Shown here: positions 33,106-41,022 of the stretch, piece by piece
Layout: the number at the start of each line of letters is the position of its first letter
Position numbering within the stretch: position 1 is the first letter of the stretch
DNA from: Compostibacter hankyongensis
Lineage (GTDB): Bacteria; Bacteroidota; Bacteroidia; Chitinophagales; Chitinophagaceae
Length of the DNA: 64,000 nt
Direction: 5' to 3'
NCBI RefSeq assembly: GCF_039541075.1
Contig: NZ_BAABFN010000001.1
Span: 496,001 to 560,000 of the forward strand
The notes under the pieces: model-generated
Databases searched by the model: none
Seen by the model: only the letters and a program-made list of their open reading frames with translations
What the model was told of the DNA's origin: nothing
Made by a program: the position numbers and the translations under genes

Positions 33106-34377
33106 ATGCTGGCCATACACCTGATCAGGGAAAAGAAAGAATGGGTACTTGAGCGTCTCGCGGTAAAGCACTTTAAGGAGCCGGAGCTGGTGGAAAAGAT
33201 AGTGCAGCTCGATGAGCAGCGGCGGAAGCTGAAAACCGCACAGGACAACCTCCTGGCGGAGGTGAACACGGCTTCCCGCGCTATCGGCGCCCTCATGCGC
33301 GAAGGCCGCAAGGTCGAAGCGGAAGCCAGCAAAAAAGCGGTGGCCGATCTCAAAGCGCAGCTGCAGCCGCTGGAAGCGGAGCTGGCCCGGGCGGAGCAGC
33401 AGCAGCAGGAACTATTGCTGAAGCTGCCCAACCTCCCTGCGCCGGAAGTGCCGCCCGGCCGCTCTCCCGAAGACAATGTAGTGGTCCGCGAAGGCGGAAC
33501 GATACCGGAGACCGGCCCCGGCGCGTTACCGCATTGGGAGCTGGCGCAGCAATACGACCTGATGAGCCTGGAGACGGGCAACAAGATCACGGGCAGCGGC
33601 TTCCCGGTATATAAAAACCGGGGGGCGAAGCTGCAGCGGGCGCTGATCAGCTATTTCCTGGACTACAATATCGCCAACGGCTATACGGAGTATCAGCCTC
33701 CGCTGCTGGTCAACGAGGCAACGGCTTACGGCACCGGGCAGCTCCCGGACAAGGAAGGGCAGATGTATTTTGTGCAGGAAGACGGGCTTTACCTGATCCC
33801 GACGGCCGAGGTGCCGCTGACCAATATTTACCGGGACGAGATCCTGAAGGAGTCCGAGCTGCCGGTCCGCATGACGGGCTATACGCCCTGCTTCCGCCGC
33901 GAAGCCGGCTCTTACGGCAAGGACGTAAGAGGACTGAACCGGGTACACCAGTTCGACAAGGTGGAGGTGGTGCAGCTGGTCCACCCCGCACAATCCTATG
34001 CCGTGCTGGAGCAGATGGTTGCCCATGTGGAAGGGCTGGTGCAGACCCTGCAGCTGCCCTACCGTATCCTGCGGCTTTGCGGGGGCGACATGAGCTTCAC
34101 CTCGGCCATGACCTACGATTTTGAGATCTACAGCGCGGCGCAGAAGCGCTGGCTGGAGGTGAGCTCGGTATCCAACTTCGAGACCTTCCAGACCAACCGG
34201 ATGAAGATACGATATAAGGATGCGGAAGGACGGTCGCAGCTGCTGCATTCCCTGAACGGCAGCGCGCTGGCGCTGCCCCGTATCGTGGCCTGCCTGCTGG
34301 AGAACAACCAGTCGCCCGAAGGCATCCTGTTGCCGGAAGCGCTGCATCCTTACTTTGGCGCGGACCGGATCAGCTGA
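33106..34377 (+). CDS. serS: Seryl-tRNA synthetase
   Basis: 423 residues. N-terminal tRNA-binding coiled coil (about 28-105, rich in Glu/Lys/Ala), then the class II catalytic core: motif 2 FRREAGSYGKDVRGLNRVHQFDKVE and motif 3 NGSALALPRIVACLLEN near the end. ATG 33106 lies just after the promoter box. Followed by repeat copy E. Confidence 0.97.
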   Translation: MLAIHLIREKKEWVLERLAVKHFKEPELVEKIVQLDEQRRKLKTAQDNLLAEVNTASRAIGALMREGRKVEAEASKKAVADLKAQLQPLEAELARAEQQQQELLLKLPNLPAPEVPPGRSPEDNVVVREGGTIPETGPGALPHWELAQQYDLMSLETGNKITGSGFPVYKNRGAKLQRALISYFLDYNIANGYTEYQPPLLVNEATAYGTGQLPDKEGQMYFVQEDGLYLIPTAEVPLTNIYRDEILKESELPVRMTGYTPCFRREAGSYGKDVRGLNRVHQFDKVEVVQLVHPAQSYAVLEQMVAHVEGLVQTLQLPYRILRLCGGDMSFTSAMTYDFEIYSAAQKRWLEVSSVSNFETFQTNRMKIRYKDAEGRSQLLHSLNGSALALPRIVACLLENNQSPEGILLPEALHPYFGADRIS

Positions 34378-34381
34378 TCGT

Positions 34382-34440
34382 TGTTTCTGGTTTGAGGTTT
34401 AACTTCAAAATGCCCCTCACCTTTGGCCTTTGCCTGCCCC
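34382..34440 (-). repeat. Composite intergenic repeat, copy E (partial, minus orientation)
   Basis: m2 with GGCAAAGGCCAAAGG and TGAGGGGCATTTTGAA (34436-34403) followed by m4 AAACCAGAAAC (34394-34384). m1 and m3 are absent. It begins five bases after the serS stop codon, in the orientation opposite to serS. Confidence 0.7.
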
Positions 34441-34536
34441 GTATGCATGAGAGAGCCGGGGATAAAACGGGGATAAAAATTGCTGCTCCCCGGGGAATTG
34501 CTTATCTTACGGGGAAACTGAAATTTGCCCGTCCGG

Positions 34537-34968
34537 ATGAAGCTACCTGCCGCCTGTCTGTTATCCTGCTTTTTACTGCCTTTGCCGCTTTCCGCGCAAA
34601 TGGCGACAGACGTGGTGGTCGCTGTAAAGACGGATGACGGCGGCCCGGGAGATATATCCGGCAACGTTATCTTCACCGCCGCGGTCATTTTAACGATCCT
34701 GCTTATACTTATCGTTGTCATAGGATTGTGGGGGCCGCACCGCCGGCCGGTCACCGGCGTCGAAGGGCTTGTGGGCGAAGCCGGCGAAGCGCTTGAGCCG
34801 CTCGATCCGCGGGGCATGGTGCGGGTTCACGGCGAGCTTTGGCAGGCCGAATCCGTTGCCGGCCCGATCGGAAAAGACGAAGACATCCGGGTAACGGCAA
34901 TAAAACGGCTCAGGCTGTATGTAGAACCTCTTAATAACGATAAAAAACCACCTCATGAACGCATCTAG
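34537..34968 (+). CDS. NfeD-like membrane protein, short form
   Basis: 143 residues. Signal peptide (LLSCFLLPLPLSAQ), one membrane helix (VIFTAAVILTILLILIVVIGLW) and a C-terminal OB-fold-like domain (GVEGLVGEAGEALEPLDPRGMVRVHGELWQAES), the NfeD core. It lacks the ClpP-like protease domain of long NfeD. It overlaps the slipin gene by 14 bases, matching the NfeD-stomatin operon logic in which both shape membrane microdomains. Confidence 0.88.
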   Translation: MKLPAACLLSCFLLPLPLSAQMATDVVVAVKTDDGGPGDISGNVIFTAAVILTILLILIVVIGLWGPHRRPVTGVEGLVGEAGEALEPLDPRGMVRVHGELWQAESVAGPIGKDEDIRVTAIKRLRLYVEPLNNDKKPPHERI

Positions 34969-35734
34969 TTTTTTGGGATTTGTCATCGTCCTGGTTGTCC
35001 TTATCATCCTGCTCAACTCCATCCGCATCTTACGCGAGTACGAACGCGGCGTGATATTCCGGCTGGGGCGTCTGGTCTCCGGCGGTGTAAGGGGCCCGGG
35101 TCTGATCCTGCTGATCCCCATTATCGACAAGATGGTCAAGGTCAGCCTGCGGACCGTGGTGCTCGACGTGCCGCCGCAGGACATCATCACCCAGGATAAC
35201 GTGTCGGTGAAGGTGAATGCGGTGGTCTATTTCCGGGTGATCGCCCCGCAGAAAGCGGTAGTGGATGTGGAGAATTATCTGTTTGCCACGTCGCAGATCT
35301 CACAGACCACCCTGCGCAGCGTGCTCGGGCAGTCCGAGCTGGACGACCTGCTTTCGCAGCGGGAGAAGATCAACCACAAGCTGCAGCAGATCATTGATTC
35401 GCATACAGATCCCTGGGGCATCAAGGTTTCCAACGTAGAGGTGAAGCAGATCGACCTTCCGCAGGAAATGCAGCGTGCCATGGCCCGTCAGGCGGAAGCC
35501 GAGCGGGAGCGCCGTTCCAAGGTGATCGCCGCCGAAGGCGAGTTCCAGGCTTCGCAGCGGCTGGCGGATGCGGCCGGCATCCTCAGTGACCAGCCCAGCG
35601 CGCTTACCCTGCGCTATTTGCAGACGCTGCGGGAAATTGCCACGGAGAACAACTCCACTACCATATTCCCGATCCCCATCGATATCCTCAAGCCTTTTAT
35701 GAATGTAAAAGGCGCCGAAGGAAAACAGGAATAA
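34955..35734 (+). CDS. Slipin (stomatin/SPFH-family protein)
   Basis: 259 residues. N-terminal membrane hairpin/helix (FVIVLVVLIILLNSI), SPFH domain with YERGVIFRLGRL, GPGLILLIPIIDKM and VDVPPQ-type VVLDVPPQDIITQDNVSV, and a helical C-terminal region rich in Ala/Glu (MARQAEAERERRSKVIAAEGE). Forms membrane rings with its NfeD partner. Confidence 0.95.
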   Translation: MNASSFLGFVIVLVVLIILLNSIRILREYERGVIFRLGRLVSGGVRGPGLILLIPIIDKMVKVSLRTVVLDVPPQDIITQDNVSVKVNAVVYFRVIAPQKAVVDVENYLFATSQISQTTLRSVLGQSELDDLLSQREKINHKLQQIIDSHTDPWGIKVSNVEVKQIDLPQEMQRAMARQAEAERERRSKVIAAEGEFQASQRLADAAGILSDQPSALTLRYLQTLREIATENNSTTIFPIPIDILKPFMNVKGAEGKQE

Positions 35735-35781
35735 AGGTTACCCTGAGATAGTGTGCCGGCATTTGTAGTAAATGTAAGCCC

Positions 35782-36327
35782 ATGGAATATCTGCTTGCCA
35801 ATGGTCAGAAACTGCGTATACGAGCGGCAAAGAGAGAAGACGCCGCGGCGTTGCTGCAGATGTTTCGCCTGGCCGTAACGGAAACGCCTTTTCTGATGAC
35901 GGATCCCCGGGAGGCGGAGCAGCTGACCCTGGAGCAGGAAGAAGCATTTGTCGACGGTTACCGGCAAAGCGCCAATCATTTGTTCCTGGTGGCCGACGTA
36001 GGCGGCGGCATCGCCGGCTCGCTTACCATTACACAAAGCAAATGGTTCAAGCAACGGCATGTGGGGGAGCTGGGCATCGTTATCCTGCGCGACTACTGGA
36101 ACATGGGCATCGGCCGGCGGATGATCAACACCATGCTGCAATGGGTAGAGCGGCATCCCCTCATCCGCTGTCTCCATCTGAACGTAATGGCGCACAATGA
36201 AAAGGCGATCCGTATCTATAAAAAATTCGGATTTACCGAACACGGGCGGCTGGAGAAAGCCGCGCTGCAGCCGGGCGACCGTTATGAAGACCTCATCCTC
36301 ATGAGTCTCTGGGTGCCGGACCGTTAA
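35782..36327 (+). CDS. GNAT family N-acetyltransferase
   Basis: 181 residues with the acetyl-CoA motif ILRDYWNMGIGRRMI near 110 and HLNVMAHNEKAIRIYKKFGFTEHGR near 142, the pattern of RimJ/RimL-like and related small-molecule acetyltransferases. Substrate unknown. Separated from slipin by 47 bases. Confidence 0.92.
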   Translation: MEYLLANGQKLRIRAAKREDAAALLQMFRLAVTETPFLMTDPREAEQLTLEQEEAFVDGYRQSANHLFLVADVGGGIAGSLTITQSKWFKQRHVGELGIVILRDYWNMGIGRRMINTMLQWVERHPLIRCLHLNVMAHNEKAIRIYKKFGFTEHGRLEKAALQPGDRYEDLILMSLWVPDR

Positions 36328-36366
36328 ACTTTTCCGCCCTTTTCCCGTCTCAGTACAAAAAGCAAT

Positions 36367-37830
36367 ATGCCTGCTATGGATGAACAGGCGAAGGCCAGAC
36401 ATCTTTGCTGGCGTGCCGGCTTCGACGGGGTTGCCGCTATGGCAACGCCGGGGCAACCGGTGCGTCTGAAGCCGCTGATCAGAAAAATGCTGCAGCCGTC
36501 TCCTGAGATAGCGGCAATTACGGCGCCGGAGATAGCGGCCCTGTCCCTGCCGGGAACGGCGAGGGCAAAACCGGCATCTCCCGAAGAAAAGCGCGCCCTC
36601 CGTAAACAGCAGCAGCAGGGAATACGCCACCTGAACCTCGCCTGGCTGGATACCATGGTTGCCACCTCCAGCCCCCTGCAGGAGAAGATGAGCCTTTTCT
36701 GGCATGGCCATTTTGCCTGCCGTGTCGGCAATGCAGTACATAACGGGCGCCTGCTCAACGTGATACGGCAGCATGCGCTGGGCGACTTCGGGACGCTGCT
36801 GACCGCCGTTTCAAAAAGCGCGGCGATGCTGCAGTTCCTGAACAACCAGCAGAACCGGAAACAGCATCCCAACGAAAACTTTGCCCGCGAGGTGATGGAG
36901 CTTTTCACCATGGGTCGCGGAAATTATACCGAAGACGATGTAAAGGAAGGCGCCCGCGCCTTTACCGGCTGGGCCTACGACGGAGACGGTAACTTCCGGT
37001 TTCGCCGCTCCGTGCATGACAATGGCGTAAAGACATTCCTGGGGAAGACCGGGAATTTTGACGGCGACGATATCCTGAAGATGCTCCTGGAGCAGCGGGC
37101 CACCGCCTATCATATCACGGATAAGCTTTACCGGTACTTTGTCAATGAAACGCCCGATGAAGCAAAAATAAAAGACCTGGCCGGGCGCTTTTACCAGAGC
37201 AATTATGATATCCGGGCGCTGATGCGGCATATCTTTGAGTCGGACTGGTTTTATGACCCTGTCAACACGGGGAACAGGATCAAGTCGCCCGTGGAGCTGC
37301 TGGTAGGCATGCGGCGCAGCATTCCGGTGACCTTTGCCCGGGCGGATACCCAGCTGCTGGTACAGCGCCTGCTGGGGCAGGTGCTTTTCTATCCCCCGAA
37401 CGTGGCCGGATGGCCGGGCGGGCGCAGCTGGATAGACAGCTCCACCCTGATGTTCCGGATGCGCCTCCCGCAGATCGTTTATTACGATGAAACGCTGGAT
37501 ATGCAGCCCAAAGACATGCCGGACGAGATGATGATGGACGGGCCGGGCCGTCCGCCGGCGCAGCGCAGGCGGTATGCGGAGAACGACCGCTTTGTACGCA
37601 ACTATGCGAGACGGATAGATGCAGACCCTCACTGGGACGCATATATGAAGAAGTTTCAGCAAACTCCTTCCGGGGAGCTGCCCGCTGCCGTCAGCCGTGT
37701 CCTGCTGGCCGGTACGCCGCCGGCCGGAAGCAGCGCGCTGCTGAAGCCCTATGCTTCTGCGGGCCGTGAAGAGGCCATCAAAGCCATGAGTGTGGCCGTC
37801 ATGAGCCTGCCCGAATATCAATTGTGTTAG
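36367..37830 (+). CDS. DUF1800 domain protein
   Basis: 487 residues, DUF1800 over nearly the whole length: FWHGHFACR, NQQNRKQHPNENFAREVMELFTMG, EGARAFTGW and the C-terminal SPVELLVGMRRS are characteristic. A hydrophobic signal is not evident at the predicted start. DUF1800 is always found next to DUF1501, as here (18-base gap); the pair is widespread in Bacteroidota and Planctomycetes without an assigned function. Confidence 0.92.
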   Translation: MPAMDEQAKARHLCWRAGFDGVAAMATPGQPVRLKPLIRKMLQPSPEIAAITAPEIAALSLPGTARAKPASPEEKRALRKQQQQGIRHLNLAWLDTMVATSSPLQEKMSLFWHGHFACRVGNAVHNGRLLNVIRQHALGDFGTLLTAVSKSAAMLQFLNNQQNRKQHPNENFAREVMELFTMGRGNYTEDDVKEGARAFTGWAYDGDGNFRFRRSVHDNGVKTFLGKTGNFDGDDILKMLLEQRATAYHITDKLYRYFVNETPDEAKIKDLAGRFYQSNYDIRALMRHIFESDWFYDPVNTGNRIKSPVELLVGMRRSIPVTFARADTQLLVQRLLGQVLFYPPNVAGWPGGRSWIDSSTLMFRMRLPQIVYYDETLDMQPKDMPDEMMMDGPGRPPAQRRRYAENDRFVRNYARRIDADPHWDAYMKKFQQTPSGELPAAVSRVLLAGTPPAGSSALLKPYASAGREEAIKAMSVAVMSLPEYQLC

Positions 37831-37848
37831 GAAGTAAAAACTTTCGTT

Positions 37849-39054
37849 ATGCTGATCATTAACCGCCGCCGTTTTTTACAGCTGGGATCGCTGGCCTCCG
37901 TATCCACGATGATGCCCAAATTTCTGAAGGCATTTGAGCGCAATGCGCTGCCGCCGGAAAACAAGGTGCTGGTGGTGGTGCAGCTGTCCGGGGGCAACGA
38001 CGGTCTGAATACCGTGATTCCCTACCGCAACGATATCTATTACAAGCTGCGGCCCGCGCTGGGGATACGACGGGAAAGCGCCCTGGGACTGGATGACGAG
38101 CTGGGTCTGCATCCCGCGTTAAAAGGGCTGAAGGCCCTGTACGACGACGGTGCGCTGGGAGTGTTGAACAGCGTGGGGTATCCCAATCCGGACCGTTCCC
38201 ATTTCCGGTCGATGGACATCTGGCAGACGGCCAGCGATTCGAAGGACATCATCACCACCGGCTGGATCGGCCGCTACCTGGATGCCCAGTGCAATGGCTG
38301 CGCCCATCCCACCCAGGCGCTTGAGATGGATGATACCCTCAGCCTGGCGCTGAAAGGCACACGTCTGCGGGGACTGACGGTCCCCGATCCCAACCGGCTG
38401 TACGCCAGCGCCCATGACCGCATGTTCGGCGCTATGGCCGCGCAGCACCGCGACGGGGCCGGCGACGGGCACGGCAACGTGGATTACCTGTATAAGACCA
38501 TGACGGAAACCATGAGCTCCGCCGCTTATATCTATAAGGAATCCAAGATCTACAAATCCAAAGCGCCTTATCCCGACACGGCTTTCGGAAAAGGGATGAA
38601 GACCATCGCGGAGATGATCCTGTCCGGTATCGATACGCGGGTATATTACATCTCCCTGGGCAGCTTTGATACGCATGTCAATCAGCACCCGCAGCAGCAA
38701 CGGCTGTTTACCCAGCTGGGCGATACGCTGCAGGTGTTTACCTCGGAGCTAAAGAAGAACAACCGGTTTAACGATGTTGCGGTGATGACCTTCTCGGAAT
38801 TCGGGCGTCGGGTCGGGCAAAATGCCAGCGGCGGTACCGACCACGGCACGGCCAACTGTATGTTCCTGGTATCCGGTGGGCTGAAGAAGAAAGGCGTGCT
38901 GAACGAAGTCCCCGATCTTCATGACCTTGACGAGGGCGATCTCCGGTATAAGGTGGATTTTAAGAACGTATATGCCACCCTCATGCGGAAGTGGCTGGAT
39001 GCAGATGACCGCAACATCCTGGGCGGCCGGCACAGCTATCTCGATTTCATATAG
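37849..39054 (+). CDS. DUF1501 domain protein with a twin-arginine signal
   Basis: 401 residues, alkaline-phosphatase-like (sulfatase-fold) DUF1501. N-terminus NRRRFLQLGSLAS is a twin-arginine export signal. Core blocks VVVQLSGGNDGLNTVIPY, DRSHFRSMDIWQTA, SFDTHVNQ and TFSEFGRRVGQNASGGTDHG carry the conserved Asp/His/Glu residues. The partner DUF1800 gene has no clear signal, so the two may be exported as a complex; this is inference. Confidence 0.93.
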   Translation: MLIINRRRFLQLGSLASVSTMMPKFLKAFERNALPPENKVLVVVQLSGGNDGLNTVIPYRNDIYYKLRPALGIRRESALGLDDELGLHPALKGLKALYDDGALGVLNSVGYPNPDRSHFRSMDIWQTASDSKDIITTGWIGRYLDAQCNGCAHPTQALEMDDTLSLALKGTRLRGLTVPDPNRLYASAHDRMFGAMAAQHRDGAGDGHGNVDYLYKTMTETMSSAAYIYKESKIYKSKAPYPDTAFGKGMKTIAEMILSGIDTRVYYISLGSFDTHVNQHPQQQRLFTQLGDTLQVFTSELKKNNRFNDVAVMTFSEFGRRVGQNASGGTDHGTANCMFLVSGGLKKKGVLNEVPDLHDLDEGDLRYKVDFKNVYATLMRKWLDADDRNILGGRHSYLDFI

Positions 39055-39060
39055 CCGTGT

Positions 39061-39456
39061 TCAGTCTTCTTTTCGTCGCTGCTGTTTTCTTTCCGAACGG
39101 ATTCTTTTTTCCTGCAGCCTCTTTTCCACAGACCCGGCCGTGGGCTTTGTGCGGATTCTTTTTTTGGGGACGACAAGGGCCCGCGCTACCAGGGCATTCA
39201 TCTTACGGACAACCTCCTTTCTGTTTGCACCCTGGGTACGTGCGCGCTGCGCGGTTACCCGCAGCAGGCCTTCCTTGGAGATGCGGCCGGAGAGCTTTTC
39301 GCGGACCCGTTGCTGCTGGGCGGGAGTAAGCAGCCGGGACCGTTCCAGATCGAGATATCCCTCCACCATGGTCTCCACCTTGTTGACATGCTGCCCTCCC
39401 TTGCCGCCGCTTCGGGCCGTTTGAAAAACGATCTCGGATGAAAGGTCTATTAACAT
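39061..39456 (-). CDS. arfB: Alternative ribosome-rescue factor ArfB (peptidyl-tRNA hydrolase)
   Basis: 131 residues, a stand-alone release-factor catalytic domain with the GGQ loop RSGGKGGQHVNKVET near residue 17 and a long basic tail (KKRIRTKP ... KRIRSERKQQRRK) that enters the empty mRNA channel of stalled ribosomes. No codon-recognition domain. Convergent with the DUF1501 gene, six bases apart. Confidence 0.95.
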   Translation of the reverse strand: MLIDLSSEIVFQTARSGGKGGQHVNKVETMVEGYLDLERSRLLTPAQQQRVREKLSGRISKEGLLRVTAQRARTQGANRKEVVRKMNALVARALVVPKKRIRTKPTAGSVEKRLQEKRIRSERKQQRRKED

Positions 39457-39499
39457 GATGCAACGCCGAAGGGGTTTCGCCCGGGTACAAAAATAAGGC

Positions 39500-39507
39500 T
39501 AAATTTG
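39500..39507 (+). promoter_or_regulatory. -7 box TAAATTTG of dtd
   Basis: Exact TAnnTTTG match, 33 bases before ATG 39541. Confidence 0.6.
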
Positions 39508-39540
39508 TACCTTACCTTTTTTCAAACAGCCGGCGGCATC

Positions 39541-39993
39541 ATGAGAGCGGTCATCCAGCGCGTCACCCATGCGGGCGTTACCATTGACGGAACCATCAAA
39601 TCCCGTATCGGGCCCGGACTGCTGGTGCTGCTTGGCATAGAAGAAGCCGATACCGTGGCGGATGTAAGCTGGCTGAGCGGTAAGATCGTGAACCTGCGTA
39701 TCTTCAATGACGGGCAGGGCGTCATGAACTTCAGCCTGAAAGATACCGGCGGGGATATCCTGCTCATCAGCCAGTTTACGCTACATGCCCTTACCAAAAA
39801 GGGGAACCGCCCGTCTTATATGCGGGCGGCAGGGCCGGCCGTAGCCGTGCCGCTGTACGAACAGATGATCCGGCAGCTGGAAGCCGATCTGGGGAAGCCT
39901 GTCGGCGCGGGCACGTTCGGCGCCGATATGAAAGTAGAGTTATTAAACGACGGCCCGGTGACCATACTTATCGACACAAAAAACAGGGAATAG
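39541..39993 (+). CDS. dtd: D-aminoacyl-tRNA deacylase
   Basis: 150 residues. Starts MRAVIQRVTHAGVTIDG; the catalytic SQFTL block (ILLISQFTLHA) near residue 78 and the Gly-cisPro-type GNRPSY near 96 are both present. Removes D-amino acids and glycine wrongly attached to tRNA. The upstream frame extension includes the promoter and is not used. The mazG-like gene starts 2 bases after the stop codon. Confidence 0.96.
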   Translation: MRAVIQRVTHAGVTIDGTIKSRIGPGLLVLLGIEEADTVADVSWLSGKIVNLRIFNDGQGVMNFSLKDTGGDILLISQFTLHALTKKGNRPSYMRAAGPAVAVPLYEQMIRQLEADLGKPVGAGTFGADMKVELLNDGPVTILIDTKNRE

Positions 39994-39995
39994 TC

Positions 39996-40322
39996 ATGAC
40001 CATACAGGAAGCGCAGCAGCGGGTAGACCAATGGATAACGACTACGGGTGTACGTTATTTCAGTGAGCTGACCAATATGGCCATCCTTACCGAAGAGGTG
40101 GGGGAGGTGGCCCGGATCATGGCACGGCAGTACGGGGAGCAATCCTTTAAGGAAAGCGATCTGAAAAAAGAGCTGTCCGATGAGCTGTCCGACGTGCTGT
40201 GGGTGTTGATCTGTCTGGCCAACCAGTGCGGAGTCGATCTTACCGCAGCCCTGGAAGCTAACTTTGTAAAAAAGGACCGGCGGGATGCGGAGCGGCACCG
40301 CCAGAATAAGAAGCTGCACTGA
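39996..40322 (+). CDS. MazG-type nucleotide pyrophosphohydrolase
   Basis: 108 residues, a single all-alpha NTP-PPase domain. Metal-binding acids in LTEEVGEVAR and ELSDVLWVLICLAN. Hydrolyses (d)NTPs to monophosphates, as a housekeeping step. Co-transcribed with dtd, which is common in Bacteroidota. Confidence 0.93.
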   Translation: MTIQEAQQRVDQWITTTGVRYFSELTNMAILTEEVGEVARIMARQYGEQSFKESDLKKELSDELSDVLWVLICLANQCGVDLTAALEANFVKKDRRDAERHRQNKKLH

Positions 40323-40383
40323 GGGTGGCTTTATCCTGCACACGCCATTGTTGTACGGTCCCGGGAGCGGTCCTCCCCGCCGC

Positions 40384-40899
40384 TTATTCCCCGGCCTTTC
40401 CCACTACCAGGGCGGTTACATCCCATATCCAGCGGGCCGGCTTTTTTTCACCGGGAACGATCACCCGGAAAGGGCCTTTGCCGGCCGGCAGCGCCTGCCC
40501 GTCCTCCCGGTCCGCCAGGATGATCCTGCGGTCGGTAAAAGCCGCATCCAGCTCGGGTAAGGCGAAGATTACCCGGTAACCATCCGCGGCTTTGACCAGG
40601 AGATAGCTGGCCATGTTCTTTCCGCGGAGGGCCGGGCCCATGGCAACGCCCGCCTTTTCCAGGATATCCGACAGGGCGACGCCCGAAAAAGCATGTGTTT
40701 TCCCATCCTTGCCGGCAGCCCGTACTTCGGTTCTTTTCATGCCGGAAAGATCCGCTGCGCTGAGCTTTAGCGGATGCTGTACGGCGCCGGTTACCGTAAC
40801 CGCCCGGGGCGGTTTCGCGTCCTGTCCCCGGCAGAAGGATGCCGGTGCGGACAACATTATCAGGAGGATCCACAATCGGAATGATTGCCTTTTTTTCAT
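40384..40899 (-). CDS. Periplasmic protein with a sulfite-oxidase-type molybdopterin fold
   Basis: 171 residues. Signal peptide (LWILLIMLSAPASFCRG), then a short Oxidored_molyb-like domain: VTVTGAVQHPLKLSAADL, HAFSGVALSDILEKAG, GYRVIFALPELDAAFTDRRIILAD and a C-terminal PARWIWDVTALVV. The domain is much smaller than real sulfite oxidase and the cofactor-binding cysteine is not visible, so it probably does not carry molybdenum. Start ATG 40899 puts the signal peptide at the N-terminus and clears the glyS promoter. Confidence 0.82.
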   Translation of the reverse strand: MKKRQSFRLWILLIMLSAPASFCRGQDAKPPRAVTVTGAVQHPLKLSAADLSGMKRTEVRAAGKDGKTHAFSGVALSDILEKAGVAMGPALRGKNMASYLLVKAADGYRVIFALPELDAAFTDRRIILADREDGQALPAGKGPFRVIVPGEKKPARWIWDVTALVVGKAGE

Positions 40900-41006
40900 C
40901 TGTGACCTTTTGTAAGTAAATCGATAACAGGAAGATTCAAAAAATAAGTTGTTGTAAAAATAGCCGTTTGCCCCGGAAAAACACCGGCTCTTCCCTTTTA
41001 ACCTTT

Positions 41007-41014
41007 TATCTTTG
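41007..41014 (+). promoter_or_regulatory. -7 box TATCTTTG of glyS
   Basis: Exact match ending eight bases before ATG 41023; the mRNA would have almost no leader. Confidence 0.65.
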
Positions 41015-41022
41015 CTCCCGTT

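Noticed and set aside
40384..40899. A functional sulfite oxidase.
   Set aside because: Only a short domain is present and no cofactor-binding cysteine is visible.
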